64,000 nucleotides of DNA. It comes from Paraburkholderia sp. CNPSo 3272 (GTDB lineage Bacteria > Pseudomonadota > Gammaproteobacteria > Burkholderiales > Burkholderiaceae). The stretch lies in the NCBI RefSeq assembly GCF_024206495.1, contig NZ_JAMBPQ010000029.1, forward strand, positions 1-64,000, read 5' to 3'. The translations under genes and the position numbers were made by a program. The notes beneath the pieces were generated by a model. That model saw only the letters and a program-made list of their open reading frames with translations, did no database searches and had not been told where the DNA came from. Shown in pieces: positions 53,043 through 61,666 of the stretch. Positions within the stretch are counted from its first letter, which is position 1. Each line of letters opens with the position of its first letter.

Positions 53043-53918
53043 TCAATCCTCGAAGCGGTATTCCCACGCGGCGCGTGCACCCACCGTCACGTGCTTGCCC
53101 ACGCCCGTCACGACCATCGCGTTCTGGCCGAACGTGAGGCCGCCGTCCACGCGCGGATCGGCGCGAAACGCAGCGAGCGTGTCGAGCGGTTCGGTGGGCC
53201 ATTGCGCGTCGCGCTCGCCCGTTAGCTGATCGATCGTCGTGATCGGGCAGCGCGCGCAGGGCTTCACGAAACGCAACACGATCTCTTCGCCGCCGGAGGC
53301 CGATTCGATGGCGAGCGTGTCGATGAAGTCTTCCTCGAATGCGTCGCCCACGTCGCCGACGACGATGTTCGGACGAAAGCGCGCCATCGGCACGGGCGGC
53401 GCGCCCTTCGCCGCGAGGCGCTCGTTGAGTTGCGCGAGCGACGCCTCGCTCGTCACGAGAATCGGAAAGCCGTCGGCAAATTGCGTGGGCGCGTCTTCGC
53501 CGTTCGTCCACTTCTTGCTCGCGAGACGCGTCACGTCGTGCGCGAAGCGCAGCAGGCGCACCGGCACGCCTATCGCCTGCGTGAACCACTGCGCCGCGTG
53601 ATCGCCTTCGTCGAGCGCCTCGAAATTATCGTCCCAGACCGTCGCCCACACGCGCACCTCGCCGCCGCGCGGCGCGAACGGCAGATGGAGCGCTTCGCTC
53701 ATGCCGTCCATGGTGAGGCGCACGCCGTCTTCGACGAACGCGGGCACGATGCTCGCCATGGCGGCGTACTGGCGCTGCGTGATGAACCGGCCGTTCTCGT
53801 CGGCGACCATCCAGTGGCGGTCCCACTCGATGCCCTGCAGGCCGAGCTGCGCATCGTCGAGCGCGATCGCGCCGCATGACTTCACGGGATAGACGAACAA
53901 CGCACGAACGATGGGCAT
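53043..53918 (-). CDS. MOSC-domain protein (YcbX-like)
   Basis: This is a 291-residue protein. The MOSC N-terminal beta-barrel domain (about 1-120) begins IVRALFVYPVKSCGA. The MOSC domain (about 125-285) has FRPNIVVGD and the conserved cysteine motif VKPCARCPITTID near residue 215. The YcbX/mARC relatives bind molybdenum cofactor and reduce N-hydroxylated compounds. YcbX itself has an added ferredoxin domain, absent here, so this protein would need a separate electron donor. It is separated from purF by 274 bases with a terminator. Confidence 0.86.
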   Translation of the reverse strand: MPIVRALFVYPVKSCGAIALDDAQLGLQGIEWDRHWMVADENGRFITQRQYAAMASIVPAFVEDGVRLTMDGMSEALHLPFAPRGGEVRVWATVWDDNFEALDEGDHAAQWFTQAIGVPVRLLRFAHDVTRLASKKWTNGEDAPTQFADGFPILVTSEASLAQLNERLAAKGAPPVPMARFRPNIVVGDVGDAFEEDFIDTLAIESASGGEEIVLRFVKPCARCPITTIDQLTGERDAQWPTEPLDTLAAFRADPRVDGGLTFGQNAMVVTGVGKHVTVGARAAWEYRFED

Positions 53919-54111
53919 GGCGAACTCACGGGAAAGAAAAAGGAAATGGGCCGAACGGCGCTTGAGCCACGATGATACAACCGCTGCTTAAAACCGCTTA
54001 CCGCGCCGCATGGAGCCCGCGCGAGATCGACCGCGAGCTAAGGTCTCGTCCATGTTCGTGTTCCCCGCGTGCTGAACAATCAGGCTTCAATCCTGCACTG
54101 GCAGGCGCAAA

Positions 54112-54146
54112 AAAGCCCGCTTTCGCGTCGGCAGAAAGCGGGCTTT
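54112..54146 (-). terminator. Rho-independent terminator after purF
   Basis: GAAAGCGGGCTTT (54134-54146) and AAAGCCCGCTTTC (54112-54124) form a perfect 13-base stem with a 9-base loop. On the minus strand it is followed by a T-run (A-run at 54109-54113), ending the purF operon. Confidence 0.85.
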
Positions 54147-54150
54147 CGGA

Positions 54151-54186
54151 TCGGCGGGAACGCGAGCCTCACGCTCGCGTTCGCCG
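54151..54186. repeat. Long hairpin immediately after the purF stop
   Basis: TCGGCG-GG-AACGCGAGC pairs with GCTCGCGTT-CGCCGA around a short loop, with only a two-base bulge. It lies between the purF stop (54193) and the main terminator, so the transcript would end in two consecutive hairpins. It may protect the 3' end. Confidence 0.6.
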
Positions 54187-54192
54187 ACGGGA

Positions 54193-55737
54193 TCACTCCA
54201 CCGAGAGCTGCAGGTGCAACTGCGAGCGGGAGCCGCCGTCCATCGCGTCGCTGGCGGCGTCGCGGTCCGATTGCGCCTGGGGCGCGAGGCGCGCCGTCTC
54301 GATGTTGTCGAGGTACGTGCTCGTGATGTCGCCGGTGATGTAGTCGCCGTCGAAGCAAGAAGCTTCGAACTCCTTCAATTCCGGATTGATGTCGCGCACT
54401 GCCTGCTTGAGCGAGTCCACGTCCTGATACACGAGGTAATCCGCGCCGATGATGCGCGCCACTTCGTCATCGGTGCGGCCGTGGGCGACAAGCTCGCCGC
54501 GCGTCGGCATGTCGATGCCATAGACATTCGGGTACTTCACGGGCGGCGCCGCGGAAGCGAAGATCACCTTGGTCGCGCCGGCGTCGCGCGCCATCTGCAC
54601 GATTTCCTGCGAGGTGGTGCCGCGCACGATCGAGTCGTCGATGATCAGCACGTTCTTGCCCTTGAACTCGATGCCCATGGCGTTGAGCTTCTGGCGCACC
54701 GACTTCTTGCGCATGGCCTGGCCCGGCATGATGAAGGTGCGGCCCACGTAGCGGTTCTTGAAGAAGCCTTCGCGATACTCCACGCCGAGCTTGTTCGCGA
54801 CCTGCATGGCCGCGGGGCGCGACGAATCGGGGATCGGCATGACCACGTCGATCTTCACGTCGGGCAGCTCGCGCTTGATCTTCTCGGCGAGATAGTCGCC
54901 CATGCGCAGACGTGCGTTGTACACGGGCACGCCGTCGAGCACCGAGTCCGGACGCGCGAGATACACGAGTTCGAAGATGCAGGGGTTGAGCGTCGGCGCC
55001 GTGGCGCATTGCTGCGAGTGGAAGTTGCCGTCGAAGTCGATGAACACCGCTTCGCCGGGGCGAACGTCGCGCACGAACTCGAAACCGATGCCTTCGAGCG
55101 CCACCGATTCCGATGCGAGCATCCATTCGGTGCCTTCCGGCGTTTCCATCTTGCCGATGCACAGCGGGCGAATGCCGAACGGGTCGCGGAACGCGAGCAG
55201 GCCGTAGCCGGAGATCAGCGAGACGATCGCGTACGAGCCACGCAGGCGGCGGTGCACACCCGCAACGGCCTTGAAGAGCGCAGCCGGGTCGAGCTCGAGG
55301 CCCGAGGTCGCGAGCTGCACTTCGTGCGCGAGCACGTTGAGCAGCACTTCGGTGTCGGAATGCGTGTTGATGTGGCGCCGATCCACGCGGAACATCTCTT
55401 CCTTGAGCTGTTGCCAGTTCGTGAGATTGCCGTTGTGGGCGAGGACGATGCCGAACGGCGCGTTCACGTAGAACGGCTGGGCTTCTTCTTCGCTCGACGC
55501 CGAGCCGGCCGTCGGGTAGCGCACCTGGCCGATGCCGCTGGTGCCGGGGAGGCTGCGCATGTTGCGCGTGCGGAACACGTCGCGCACCATGCCGTTGGCC
55601 TTGTGCATGTGGAACGTGCTGCCGTTCGCGGTGGCAATGCCGGCCGCGTCCTGACCGCGGTGCTGCAGGAGCAGCAGCGCGTCATAGAGGAGCTGGTTGA
55701 CGGGAGAGCGGGAAACTACGCCTACGATGCCGCACAT
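54193..55737 (-). CDS. purF: Amidophosphoribosyltransferase
   Basis: This 514-residue enzyme catalyses the first committed step of purine synthesis, PRPP plus glutamine to phosphoribosylamine. The start at 55737 gives MCGIVG, placing the glutaminase nucleophile at Cys2. The frame opens earlier, but that extension would bury the nucleophile. The glutaminase domain spans 2-235, and the phosphoribosyltransferase domain has the PRPP loop VLIIDDSIVRGTTSQE near 365-380. This is the cluster's last gene. In related genomes a sulfhydrylase gene often follows purF; here a MOSC gene lies there instead. Confidence 0.97.
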   Translation of the reverse strand: MCGIVGVVSRSPVNQLLYDALLLLQHRGQDAAGIATANGSTFHMHKANGMVRDVFRTRNMRSLPGTSGIGQVRYPTAGSASSEEEAQPFYVNAPFGIVLAHNGNLTNWQQLKEEMFRVDRRHINTHSDTEVLLNVLAHEVQLATSGLELDPAALFKAVAGVHRRLRGSYAIVSLISGYGLLAFRDPFGIRPLCIGKMETPEGTEWMLASESVALEGIGFEFVRDVRPGEAVFIDFDGNFHSQQCATAPTLNPCIFELVYLARPDSVLDGVPVYNARLRMGDYLAEKIKRELPDVKIDVVMPIPDSSRPAAMQVANKLGVEYREGFFKNRYVGRTFIMPGQAMRKKSVRQKLNAMGIEFKGKNVLIIDDSIVRGTTSQEIVQMARDAGATKVIFASAAPPVKYPNVYGIDMPTRGELVAHGRTDDEVARIIGADYLVYQDVDSLKQAVRDINPELKEFEASCFDGDYITGDITSTYLDNIETARLAPQAQSDRDAASDAMDGGSRSQLHLQLSVE

Positions 55738-55862
55738 GGCAGGTCCTTCAAAAAAGCGAAATCGGTCGCGGGTCACCCGGCTTCATCAACACCGGTCGAG
55801 CGCCGCAAATGGGCAGTGTTGCCGGGAACCTGCGCCTCGTTTCGCGTCCGACCAGTTTCTGA

Positions 55863-56357
55863 TCAGACGTGTACGTAGGCCGCGAGCGCCTCGGGCAACA
55901 GCGGTTTCAGTTCGTGCACGCCCTGCACGGCATACGGCCGCAGCAGCGCGTGGCGCCAGAAGTCCTGCTGGGGCAGCTCAGTCAGCCCGCCGAGGACGAC
56001 GAGGATCAGCACCAGCACGACGCCTCGCACGAGGCCGAACATCATTCCGAGCGAACGGTCCACGCCGGACAATCCGCTTACCTGCACCAGCCGGCCGATC
56101 AGTGCGTTGCCCACGCCGGCCACGAGCACCACGGCAATGACGATCAGCGCGAAGGCGATCAGCCACTGGGTGAGCGCCCCGCCCGGCCAGTTCGCCGGAA
56201 TCCAGGGCACCACGTGGTCCACGTAGCGGCAGGCCACGAGCAACGCCGCGATCCAGCCGATCAATCCAAAAATTTCGCCGATCAAGCCCCGCCACGCGCC
56301 GCGCAGCGCCGACAGGCCTATCACCGCCATTACAGCGTAGTCGAATGCGGTAAACAT
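55863..56357 (-). CDS. cvpA: CvpA family inner-membrane protein
   Basis: This 164-residue protein has four transmembrane segments (about 5-22, 28-48, 65-85 and 100-122). The start FTAFDYAVMAVIGLSALRGAWRGLIGE and the later VDRSLGMMFGLVRG are CvpA hallmarks. The family was named from colicin V production and is tied to cell-envelope integrity. The location just upstream of purF is the same as in E. coli, where the two are co-transcribed. A 7-base gap separates it from the SPOR gene upstream. Confidence 0.92.
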   Translation of the reverse strand: MFTAFDYAVMAVIGLSALRGAWRGLIGEIFGLIGWIAALLVACRYVDHVVPWIPANWPGGALTQWLIAFALIVIAVVLVAGVGNALIGRLVQVSGLSGVDRSLGMMFGLVRGVVLVLILVVLGGLTELPQQDFWRHALLRPYAVQGVHELKPLLPEALAAYVHV

Positions 56358-56364
56358 CGACGGC

Positions 56365-57288
56365 TTATTCCGCGTTGGCGTTCGAGCCCGCCATCAGCCC
56401 GGCGCCGCGCACCTTGGCGATCGCCGCCGTGGCCGAGGCGCGGTCCGGGAACGGGCCCGCGCGCAGCAGTGTGCGCGTCGTGCCGTCTGCTTCCTTACGC
56501 TGTTCGGTATATGCGGGCACACCCGCAGCTTTCAACTTCGTTACCCAATTGTTCGCTGTCGTGCCGTTCGAGAACGCGCCGAGCTGCACCGCGAAACGCG
56601 CGCCCGGGGGCGTCGCCGGGGCGCTGGACTCGGCCTTCGCGCCATTTGCGCCGCTGCTGTCAGCGGCGTCGTTTGCGGCAGTCGTCTGCTTGGTGTTCGC
56701 GGCAACGGGCGCGCTGGCCGACGCCGCCGGTTTGGCAGCGGGCTTTTGCGTCTGGGCGGTTTGCGTCGATTGGGCGGGAGCGGCTGCCGCCTGGGCGGGC
56801 TTTTTGGCAGCCGCTGCCGGCGTGTTGTCCGTGCTTTGGGCGCTCTGCGTGGCCGCGGCGCCCGAAGCGGCCGCGAGGCCCGACGCGCCAGGCGTCGCTT
56901 CGGCGGCTGCGGGATTGTCGGGTGCGACGCCGGCCTGCGTGTCTTCGGCGTCGTGCTGGCGCGCGGCGGCCTTGTCGGTCGGGCGGCTCGGAATGTCGAT
57001 GGCGATGTCGTCGGTGACGGGCTTCGGGTGCGAATCGAGCACCATCGGCAAGATCACGATGGCCGCGAGCACCAGCGCGATCGCACCGACCAGACGGCGG
57101 CGCGCGCGTTGCTTTTCAGGGAGTGTGGGGTCGAGCAGCATTGCCTCGGCGTCGCCCGACCGGTCCGGCCGGCGGCTGCGCCGCTCAACGCGCGCGCCCT
57201 GATTGCTGCGCCGGCTGGAGCCGGACTCGGTGCCGCGCCGGCGGGGCGCGTCAGCGTCATCTTTCTTGCCGAACGAGAAAATTCCCAT
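56365..57288 (-). CDS. DedD-like SPOR-domain protein
   Basis: This 307-residue bitopic membrane protein has a basic cytoplasmic N-terminus (FGKKDDADAPRR), one transmembrane helix (about 66-85), a long Ala/Pro/Thr/Gln-rich periplasmic linker (about 95-225), and a C-terminal SPOR domain (about 230-305) starting FAVQLGAFSN. SPOR domains bind denuded septal peptidoglycan, so the protein should go to the division site, like DedD of E. coli. DedD is likewise encoded beside folC and cvpA in E. coli, so the order folC-dedD-cvpA-purF is conserved. Confidence 0.9.
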   Translation of the reverse strand: MGIFSFGKKDDADAPRRRGTESGSSRRSNQGARVERRSRRPDRSGDAEAMLLDPTLPEKQRARRRLVGAIALVLAAIVILPMVLDSHPKPVTDDIAIDIPSRPTDKAAARQHDAEDTQAGVAPDNPAAAEATPGASGLAAASGAAATQSAQSTDNTPAAAAKKPAQAAAAPAQSTQTAQTQKPAAKPAASASAPVAANTKQTTAANDAADSSGANGAKAESSAPATPPGARFAVQLGAFSNGTTANNWVTKLKAAGVPAYTEQRKEADGTTRTLLRAGPFPDRASATAAIAKVRGAGLMAGSNANAE

Positions 57289-57350
57289 GTATGGCTTGCT
57301 GTTGGCCTACCTGGCCTGTCTTACGTGGGCGGCGTGCGGGTGCCGGGCGG

Positions 57351-58661
57351 TCAGTGTTGCTGCGACTTTCGCCAGGCCATGACCCCGGCAACCGTCAGAA
57401 AACTACCGAAAACAATAATTCTATCATTTTCGGTTGCACGTTTTAGCGCATCTTGGAAGGCGGCAGCGGGATTTTCATAGCGCGTGACGCTGCTGTCAGC
57501 GCCGTCCGTCACGCCCGCGTCGCGCAGCACTTCTTCGAGCTGTTCGGCCGTAGCCGCGCGCGGCAGCGGCAGATCGGTCACGCACCAGTGGTCGATCTCG
57601 CCCTTCAGGTGCTCTATCACGCCCGCGATGTCCTTGTCGCGCATCGCGCCGAACACCGCGTAGGTGTACGGGAAATAGCCCATGCTGCCGAGGTTTTGCG
57701 CAAGCACGGCAGCCGCATGCGGGTTGTGGCCGACGTCGAGGATGATCGACGGCTTGCCCGGCAGCACCTGGAAGCGCCCCGGCAATTCGACGTTGGCGAG
57801 GCCGAGGCGGATGTCCTGCGCGGAAACCGGCAGGCGGTCGCGCAGCGACTCGAGGCCCGCGAGCGCAGCCGACGTGTTGATCAACTGGTTGGCGCCGCGC
57901 AGCGCCGGATAGGCGAGCGCCGAGCGCCGCATCGTCGGGCCCACGTAGCTCCACTGCTGGCGCTCGTTGCCGGGCTGCCCTTCGTAGCGGAAATCGCGGC
58001 CGAAGAGCCACAGTTCGGCGCCGATCGCCTCAGCATGGTCGATGAGCGACTGCGGCGCCATCGGATCGGCGCAGATCGCGGGCTTGCCCGCACGGAAGAT
58101 GCCGGCCTTCTCGAACGCGATCTTCTCGCGCGTGTCGCCGAGGTATTCCGTGTGATCGAGGTCGATGCTCGTGATGATCGCGCAGTCGGTGTCGAGCACG
58201 TTGACGGCGTCCAGACGGCCGCCCAGACCCACCTCGAAGATCACGGCGTCGAGTTCGCGCGAGGCGAACAGATGCATGATCGCGAGCGTCGTGAACTCGA
58301 AGTAAGTGAGCGTAACGGGTGTCGCGAGCGAATTGCGCGCGGCTTCCACGGCCTCGAAGTGCGGCAGCAGCTCCGCGTCGCTGGCCTGCTGGCCGTCCAC
58401 GCGCGCGCGCTCGTTGAACTCGAGCAGATGCGGCGAGGTGTGGCAGCCCACGTGATAGCCCGCCTTGAGCAGGATCGTTTCGAGAATCGCGCAGGTCGAG
58501 CCCTTCCCGTTCGTGCCGCCCACCGTGATGATCGGGCAGTCGAACTTGAGGTCCAGCGCGTCCTTCACCTGGCGGATGCGGTCCAGCCCCATGTCGATGC
58601 CGACCGGATGCGCAGTTTCGAGGTGCGTGAGCCACGCGTCGAGGGTGGGAAAGGTACTCAT
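57351..58661 (-). CDS. folC: Bifunctional folylpolyglutamate/dihydrofolate synthase
   Basis: This is a 436-residue enzyme of the Mur ligase superfamily. The P-loop GGTNGKGST lies near 48-56, HTSPHLLEFNERARVDG near 74-90 is the folate-binding loop, and FEVGLGGRLDAVN and DLDHTEYLG are conserved. The C-terminal domain has DVGHNPHA. It makes dihydrofolate from dihydropteroate and adds glutamates to folates. The start at 58661 (MSTFPTLDAW) is preferred to the longer frame. It is co-directional with accD upstream. Confidence 0.95.
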   Translation of the reverse strand: MSTFPTLDAWLTHLETAHPVGIDMGLDRIRQVKDALDLKFDCPIITVGGTNGKGSTCAILETILLKAGYHVGCHTSPHLLEFNERARVDGQQASDAELLPHFEAVEAARNSLATPVTLTYFEFTTLAIMHLFASRELDAVIFEVGLGGRLDAVNVLDTDCAIITSIDLDHTEYLGDTREKIAFEKAGIFRAGKPAICADPMAPQSLIDHAEAIGAELWLFGRDFRYEGQPGNERQQWSYVGPTMRRSALAYPALRGANQLINTSAALAGLESLRDRLPVSAQDIRLGLANVELPGRFQVLPGKPSIILDVGHNPHAAAVLAQNLGSMGYFPYTYAVFGAMRDKDIAGVIEHLKGEIDHWCVTDLPLPRAATAEQLEEVLRDAGVTDGADSSVTRYENPAAAFQDALKRATENDRIIVFGSFLTVAGVMAWRKSQQH

Positions 58662-58851
58662 CGGGATAGAAATTGCCAGGTGCTGCGCGTGAGACGCCGC
58701 CAACGGCGGAGGGTTCACACGAATGATCCGCTTCGAAAGAACGGCATTATCGCGGAAATGACAACGCGCCGCTTGCTTTCGCTCGCGGCGCGTTAGGTAA
58801 GCCGTTACGGCTTGCGGCGCTCGCGGCGCCGCAGATCGCTCAAAGCTCGGT

Positions 58852-59724
58852 TCAAGCCACCGCGTCGGCGGGTTGACGCTGCATCAGCGCCAGCATTTGC
58901 GCGATTTCGTCGCGCAGCTTGCGGCGGTCCAGGATCATGTCGATCGCGCCCTTCTGCAGCAGGAATTCGGCGCGCTGGAAGCCTTCCGGCAGCTTTTCGC
59001 GCACGGTCTGCTCGATCACGCGCGGGCCGGCAAAGCCGATCAGCGCCTTCGGCTCGGCGATCACCACGTCGCCAAGAAACGCGAAACTCGCCGAAACGCC
59101 GCCCATCGTCGGGTCGGTCAGCACGGAGATGAACGGCAGTTTGGCCTCGGCAAGCCTCGTCAGCATGGCCGTGGTCTTGGCCATCTGCATGAGCGAAAGC
59201 AGGCTTTCCTGCATGCGCGCGCCGCCCGACGCCGTGAAGCAAATGAACGGCACTTGCTGCTCGAGCGCGTTTTGTGCGCCGCGCGCGAAGCGCTCGCCCA
59301 CTACCGAGCCCATCGAGCCGCCCATGAACGAGAACTCGAAGCAGGCCACCACCACGGGCAGCGTGCGGATCGCGCCGCCCATCACCACCATGGCGTCGGT
59401 TTCGCCGGTTTCGTCCATTGCCTCTTTCAGGCGGTCGGGGTACTTGCGGCTGTCCTTGAACTTGAGCGCGTCGACCGGAACGATCTCCTGGCCGATCTCG
59501 TAGCGGCCTTCCGGATCGAGCAGGCCGTCAAGACGCTCGCGCGCATTGATGCGCATGTGGTGATCGCACTTCGGACAGACGTGGAGATTCGCCTCGACGT
59601 CGTTGCGGTACAGAACCGCTTCGCACGACGGGCACTTGATCCACAACCCTTCCGGAATGCTCTTGCGGCTTTTCGGATCGGTTTGCTTGATCTTGGGCGG
59701 CAGCAGTTTATCGAGCCAGCTCAT
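58852..59724 (-). CDS. accD: Acetyl-CoA carboxylase, carboxyltransferase beta subunit
   Basis: This is a 290-residue subunit. The N-terminal zinc ribbon has C31, C34, C50 and C53 (CPSC ... CPKC). The crotonase-fold carboxyltransferase domain includes FMGGSMGSVVGE and FTASGGARMQES, with MGGVSASFA forming the oxyanion pocket. With AccA it transfers CO2 from carboxybiotin to acetyl-CoA for fatty acid synthesis; accA is not in this window. It lies between trpA and folC, the common proteobacterial arrangement. Confidence 0.97.
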   Translation of the reverse strand: MSWLDKLLPPKIKQTDPKSRKSIPEGLWIKCPSCEAVLYRNDVEANLHVCPKCDHHMRINARERLDGLLDPEGRYEIGQEIVPVDALKFKDSRKYPDRLKEAMDETGETDAMVVMGGAIRTLPVVVACFEFSFMGGSMGSVVGERFARGAQNALEQQVPFICFTASGGARMQESLLSLMQMAKTTAMLTRLAEAKLPFISVLTDPTMGGVSASFAFLGDVVIAEPKALIGFAGPRVIEQTVREKLPEGFQRAEFLLQKGAIDMILDRRKLRDEIAQMLALMQRQPADAVA

Positions 59725-59880
59725 TGATGTTCCTTCCTTGACCTTCGTGATGCGCGGGCGCGGCGGATCGTTTCATCGTCCCGATCGGTAAAACCGACCG
59801 GGTTCCGACCCCGACCGCCCATGGCGAAAAGTGGATTTTACAGCAGTCTCGAATCTAGCCAACTACGCCAGCCTGCAGCC

Positions 59881-60690
59881 CTATCCGGCGCGGACTTCGT
59901 CCAGCGCAGCGCGAATGCTCATGATGAACTGCGTGAGGGTGTCGCCGGCCGTCTCCGGCGCGGCCTGTTCCAGCAGCTGAACGATGCGGCTGCCGATCAC
60001 CACGGCGTCCGAAACCTGCGCGACGGCAGCGGCCGTTTGCGCGTCGCGAATGCCGAAGCCCACGCCAACGGGCAGCGAGACATGCTTCTTGATCGCCGGG
60101 ATTTTACCCGCGATGCTCGAAACGTCCAGATTGGCGGCGCCCGTCACGCCCTTGAGCGAGACGTAGTAGACATAACCGCTCGCGGCGCGCCCCACTTCGG
60201 CGATGCGCTCGTCGGTCGAAGTCGGTGCGAGCAGGAAGATCGGATCGATGTCGGCGGCCTTCATCTTCGCCGCGAACTCGACCGACTCCTCGGGCGGATA
60301 GTCCACCACGAGCACGCCGTCCACGCCCGCTTCCTTCGCGGCCTGCGCGAACGCATCGGCGGTCATGCGCTCGATGGGATTCGCATAGCCCATCAGCACG
60401 ACGGGCGTCTTGTCGTCGGTTTCGCGAAAGCGCTTCACGTCGGCGAGCACGCTCTTGAGCGTCACGCCCTTTTCGAGCGCGCGCTCGGACGACTGCTGGA
60501 TCACTGGGCCGTCGGCCATCGGGTCGGAAAACGGCACGCCCAGCTCGATGACGTCGGCGCCGCCTGCGGCCAGCGCGTGCATGAACTCGACGGTGCGCGC
60601 GGGATCGGGGTCGCCGGCCGTCATGAACGGGATCAGGCCTTTGCGGCCTTGGGCGGCGAGCGCCTCGAACGTGGTCTTGATACGGGACAT
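59881..60690 (-). CDS. trpA: Tryptophan synthase alpha subunit
   Basis: This is a 269-residue TIM barrel that cleaves indole-3-glycerol phosphate to indole and glyceraldehyde-3-phosphate. Catalytic E49 and D60 are in IELGVPFSDPMADGP. The phosphate-binding loops and SLKGVTGA are intact. It partners TrpB, from which it is separated here by the DNA methyltransferase gene instead of the usual direct trpBA junction. Confidence 0.97.
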   Translation of the reverse strand: MSRIKTTFEALAAQGRKGLIPFMTAGDPDPARTVEFMHALAAGGADVIELGVPFSDPMADGPVIQQSSERALEKGVTLKSVLADVKRFRETDDKTPVVLMGYANPIERMTADAFAQAAKEAGVDGVLVVDYPPEESVEFAAKMKAADIDPIFLLAPTSTDERIAEVGRAASGYVYYVSLKGVTGAANLDVSSIAGKIPAIKKHVSLPVGVGFGIRDAQTAAAVAQVSDAVVIGSRIVQLLEQAAPETAGDTLTQFIMSIRAALDEVRAG

Positions 60691-60742
60691 TTCAGGGTCC
60701 TCAGCTTTTAGGCGTTACTGCGCGTGGGCCGGCGGCGGCGCA

Positions 60743-61645
60743 TCAGGCGCCTGCCGCAACGGCGCTTGCGGCGGCCGCGCTGACGCGTTCGCGCGCGATC
60801 GCGCAGTAACTTTCGTTAATTTCATAGCCGACGAATTCGCGCTGCTGACGTGCGCAAGCCACTGCCGTGGTGCCGCTGCCCATGAACGGGTCCAGCACGC
60901 GGCCACCGGGCGGGCAGCTCGCGAGCACCATGCGCTCGACGATTTCCAGGGGCTTCTGGGTGGGATGATCCACGCGCTCGGCGTGCTGGCGATGCAGCCG
61001 CGAGACGGACCAGACGTCCTTGGGGTTGTAGCCGAGCTCCAGCCACTTGCTGCCTTCGAACAACTTGCGCGAACGCGCCTTCTTCGTGACAGCATCGTAC
61101 GGGATGCGGACGGGATCGAGATCGAAGTAATACTCCTTCGACACCGCGAAGAAACCGATGTTGTCGTGCACCGAGGTAAAGCGGCGCGTCGTGCCACCCA
61201 TGCTGGGTACGCGACGATCCCAGACGATTTCGTTGATCATCGTGAGTTTCGACTTGAGATAGACGAAGATCTCGGGCGCGTACTGCCACGTGCAGAACAC
61301 GTAGAGCGACCCCGTGGGCTTGAGCTTCGGAATCGCCAGGTCGAGCCACTCATACGTCCAGGCGAGGAAGTGCTCGCCCGAACGCATGTCGGAGTCGTTG
61401 CCGTAGTCCTTGCCGAGCCCGTAGGGCGGGTCGGCGACGATCAGGTCGATTGAGGCCTCGGGCAGGTTGGCTGCATCGGTCAGAAAATCGCGGTTCAGGA
61501 GCCGGATGGTTTCCGGCACCGTGGCGAGTGTGGGTAACCCGGCGGCTGCATTGGCTACCGCCTGGGCGGCTTCCAGAGCAGCCGCTTCGGCGTTCACGTC
61601 GCCCACCGGCGCCGGCATCTGCGGCTCGTCGAACTCGTCACGCAT
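60743..61645 (-). CDS. Orphan beta-class DNA adenine methyltransferase
   Basis: This is a 300-residue methyltransferase. Motif IV, ADPPYGLG, lies near 71-78 and motif I, DPFMGSGTTA, near 253-262, followed by GYEINESYC. The order IV-target region-I defines the beta class, and DPPY suggests N6-adenine methylation. About 45 residues precede the core. No restriction enzyme gene is adjacent, so it is an orphan. It is inserted between trpB (21 bases upstream) and trpA. The enzyme in the same place in Ralstonia and Burkholderia has, as I recall, been assigned GTWWAC by methylome sequencing; that specificity is inferred here. Confidence 0.9.
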   Translation of the reverse strand: MRDEFDEPQMPAPVGDVNAEAAALEAAQAVANAAAGLPTLATVPETIRLLNRDFLTDAANLPEASIDLIVADPPYGLGKDYGNDSDMRSGEHFLAWTYEWLDLAIPKLKPTGSLYVFCTWQYAPEIFVYLKSKLTMINEIVWDRRVPSMGGTTRRFTSVHDNIGFFAVSKEYYFDLDPVRIPYDAVTKKARSRKLFEGSKWLELGYNPKDVWSVSRLHRQHAERVDHPTQKPLEIVERMVLASCPPGGRVLDPFMGSGTTAVACARQQREFVGYEINESYCAIARERVSAAAASAVAAGA

Positions 61646-61666
61646 CGCTTATGTCACTCCGGGCGC

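Noticed and set aside
53972..54343. 123-codon plus-strand frame upstream of and overlapping the purF end
   Set aside because: It crosses the purF terminator and the 3' end of purF, has no domain and no ribosome-binding site.
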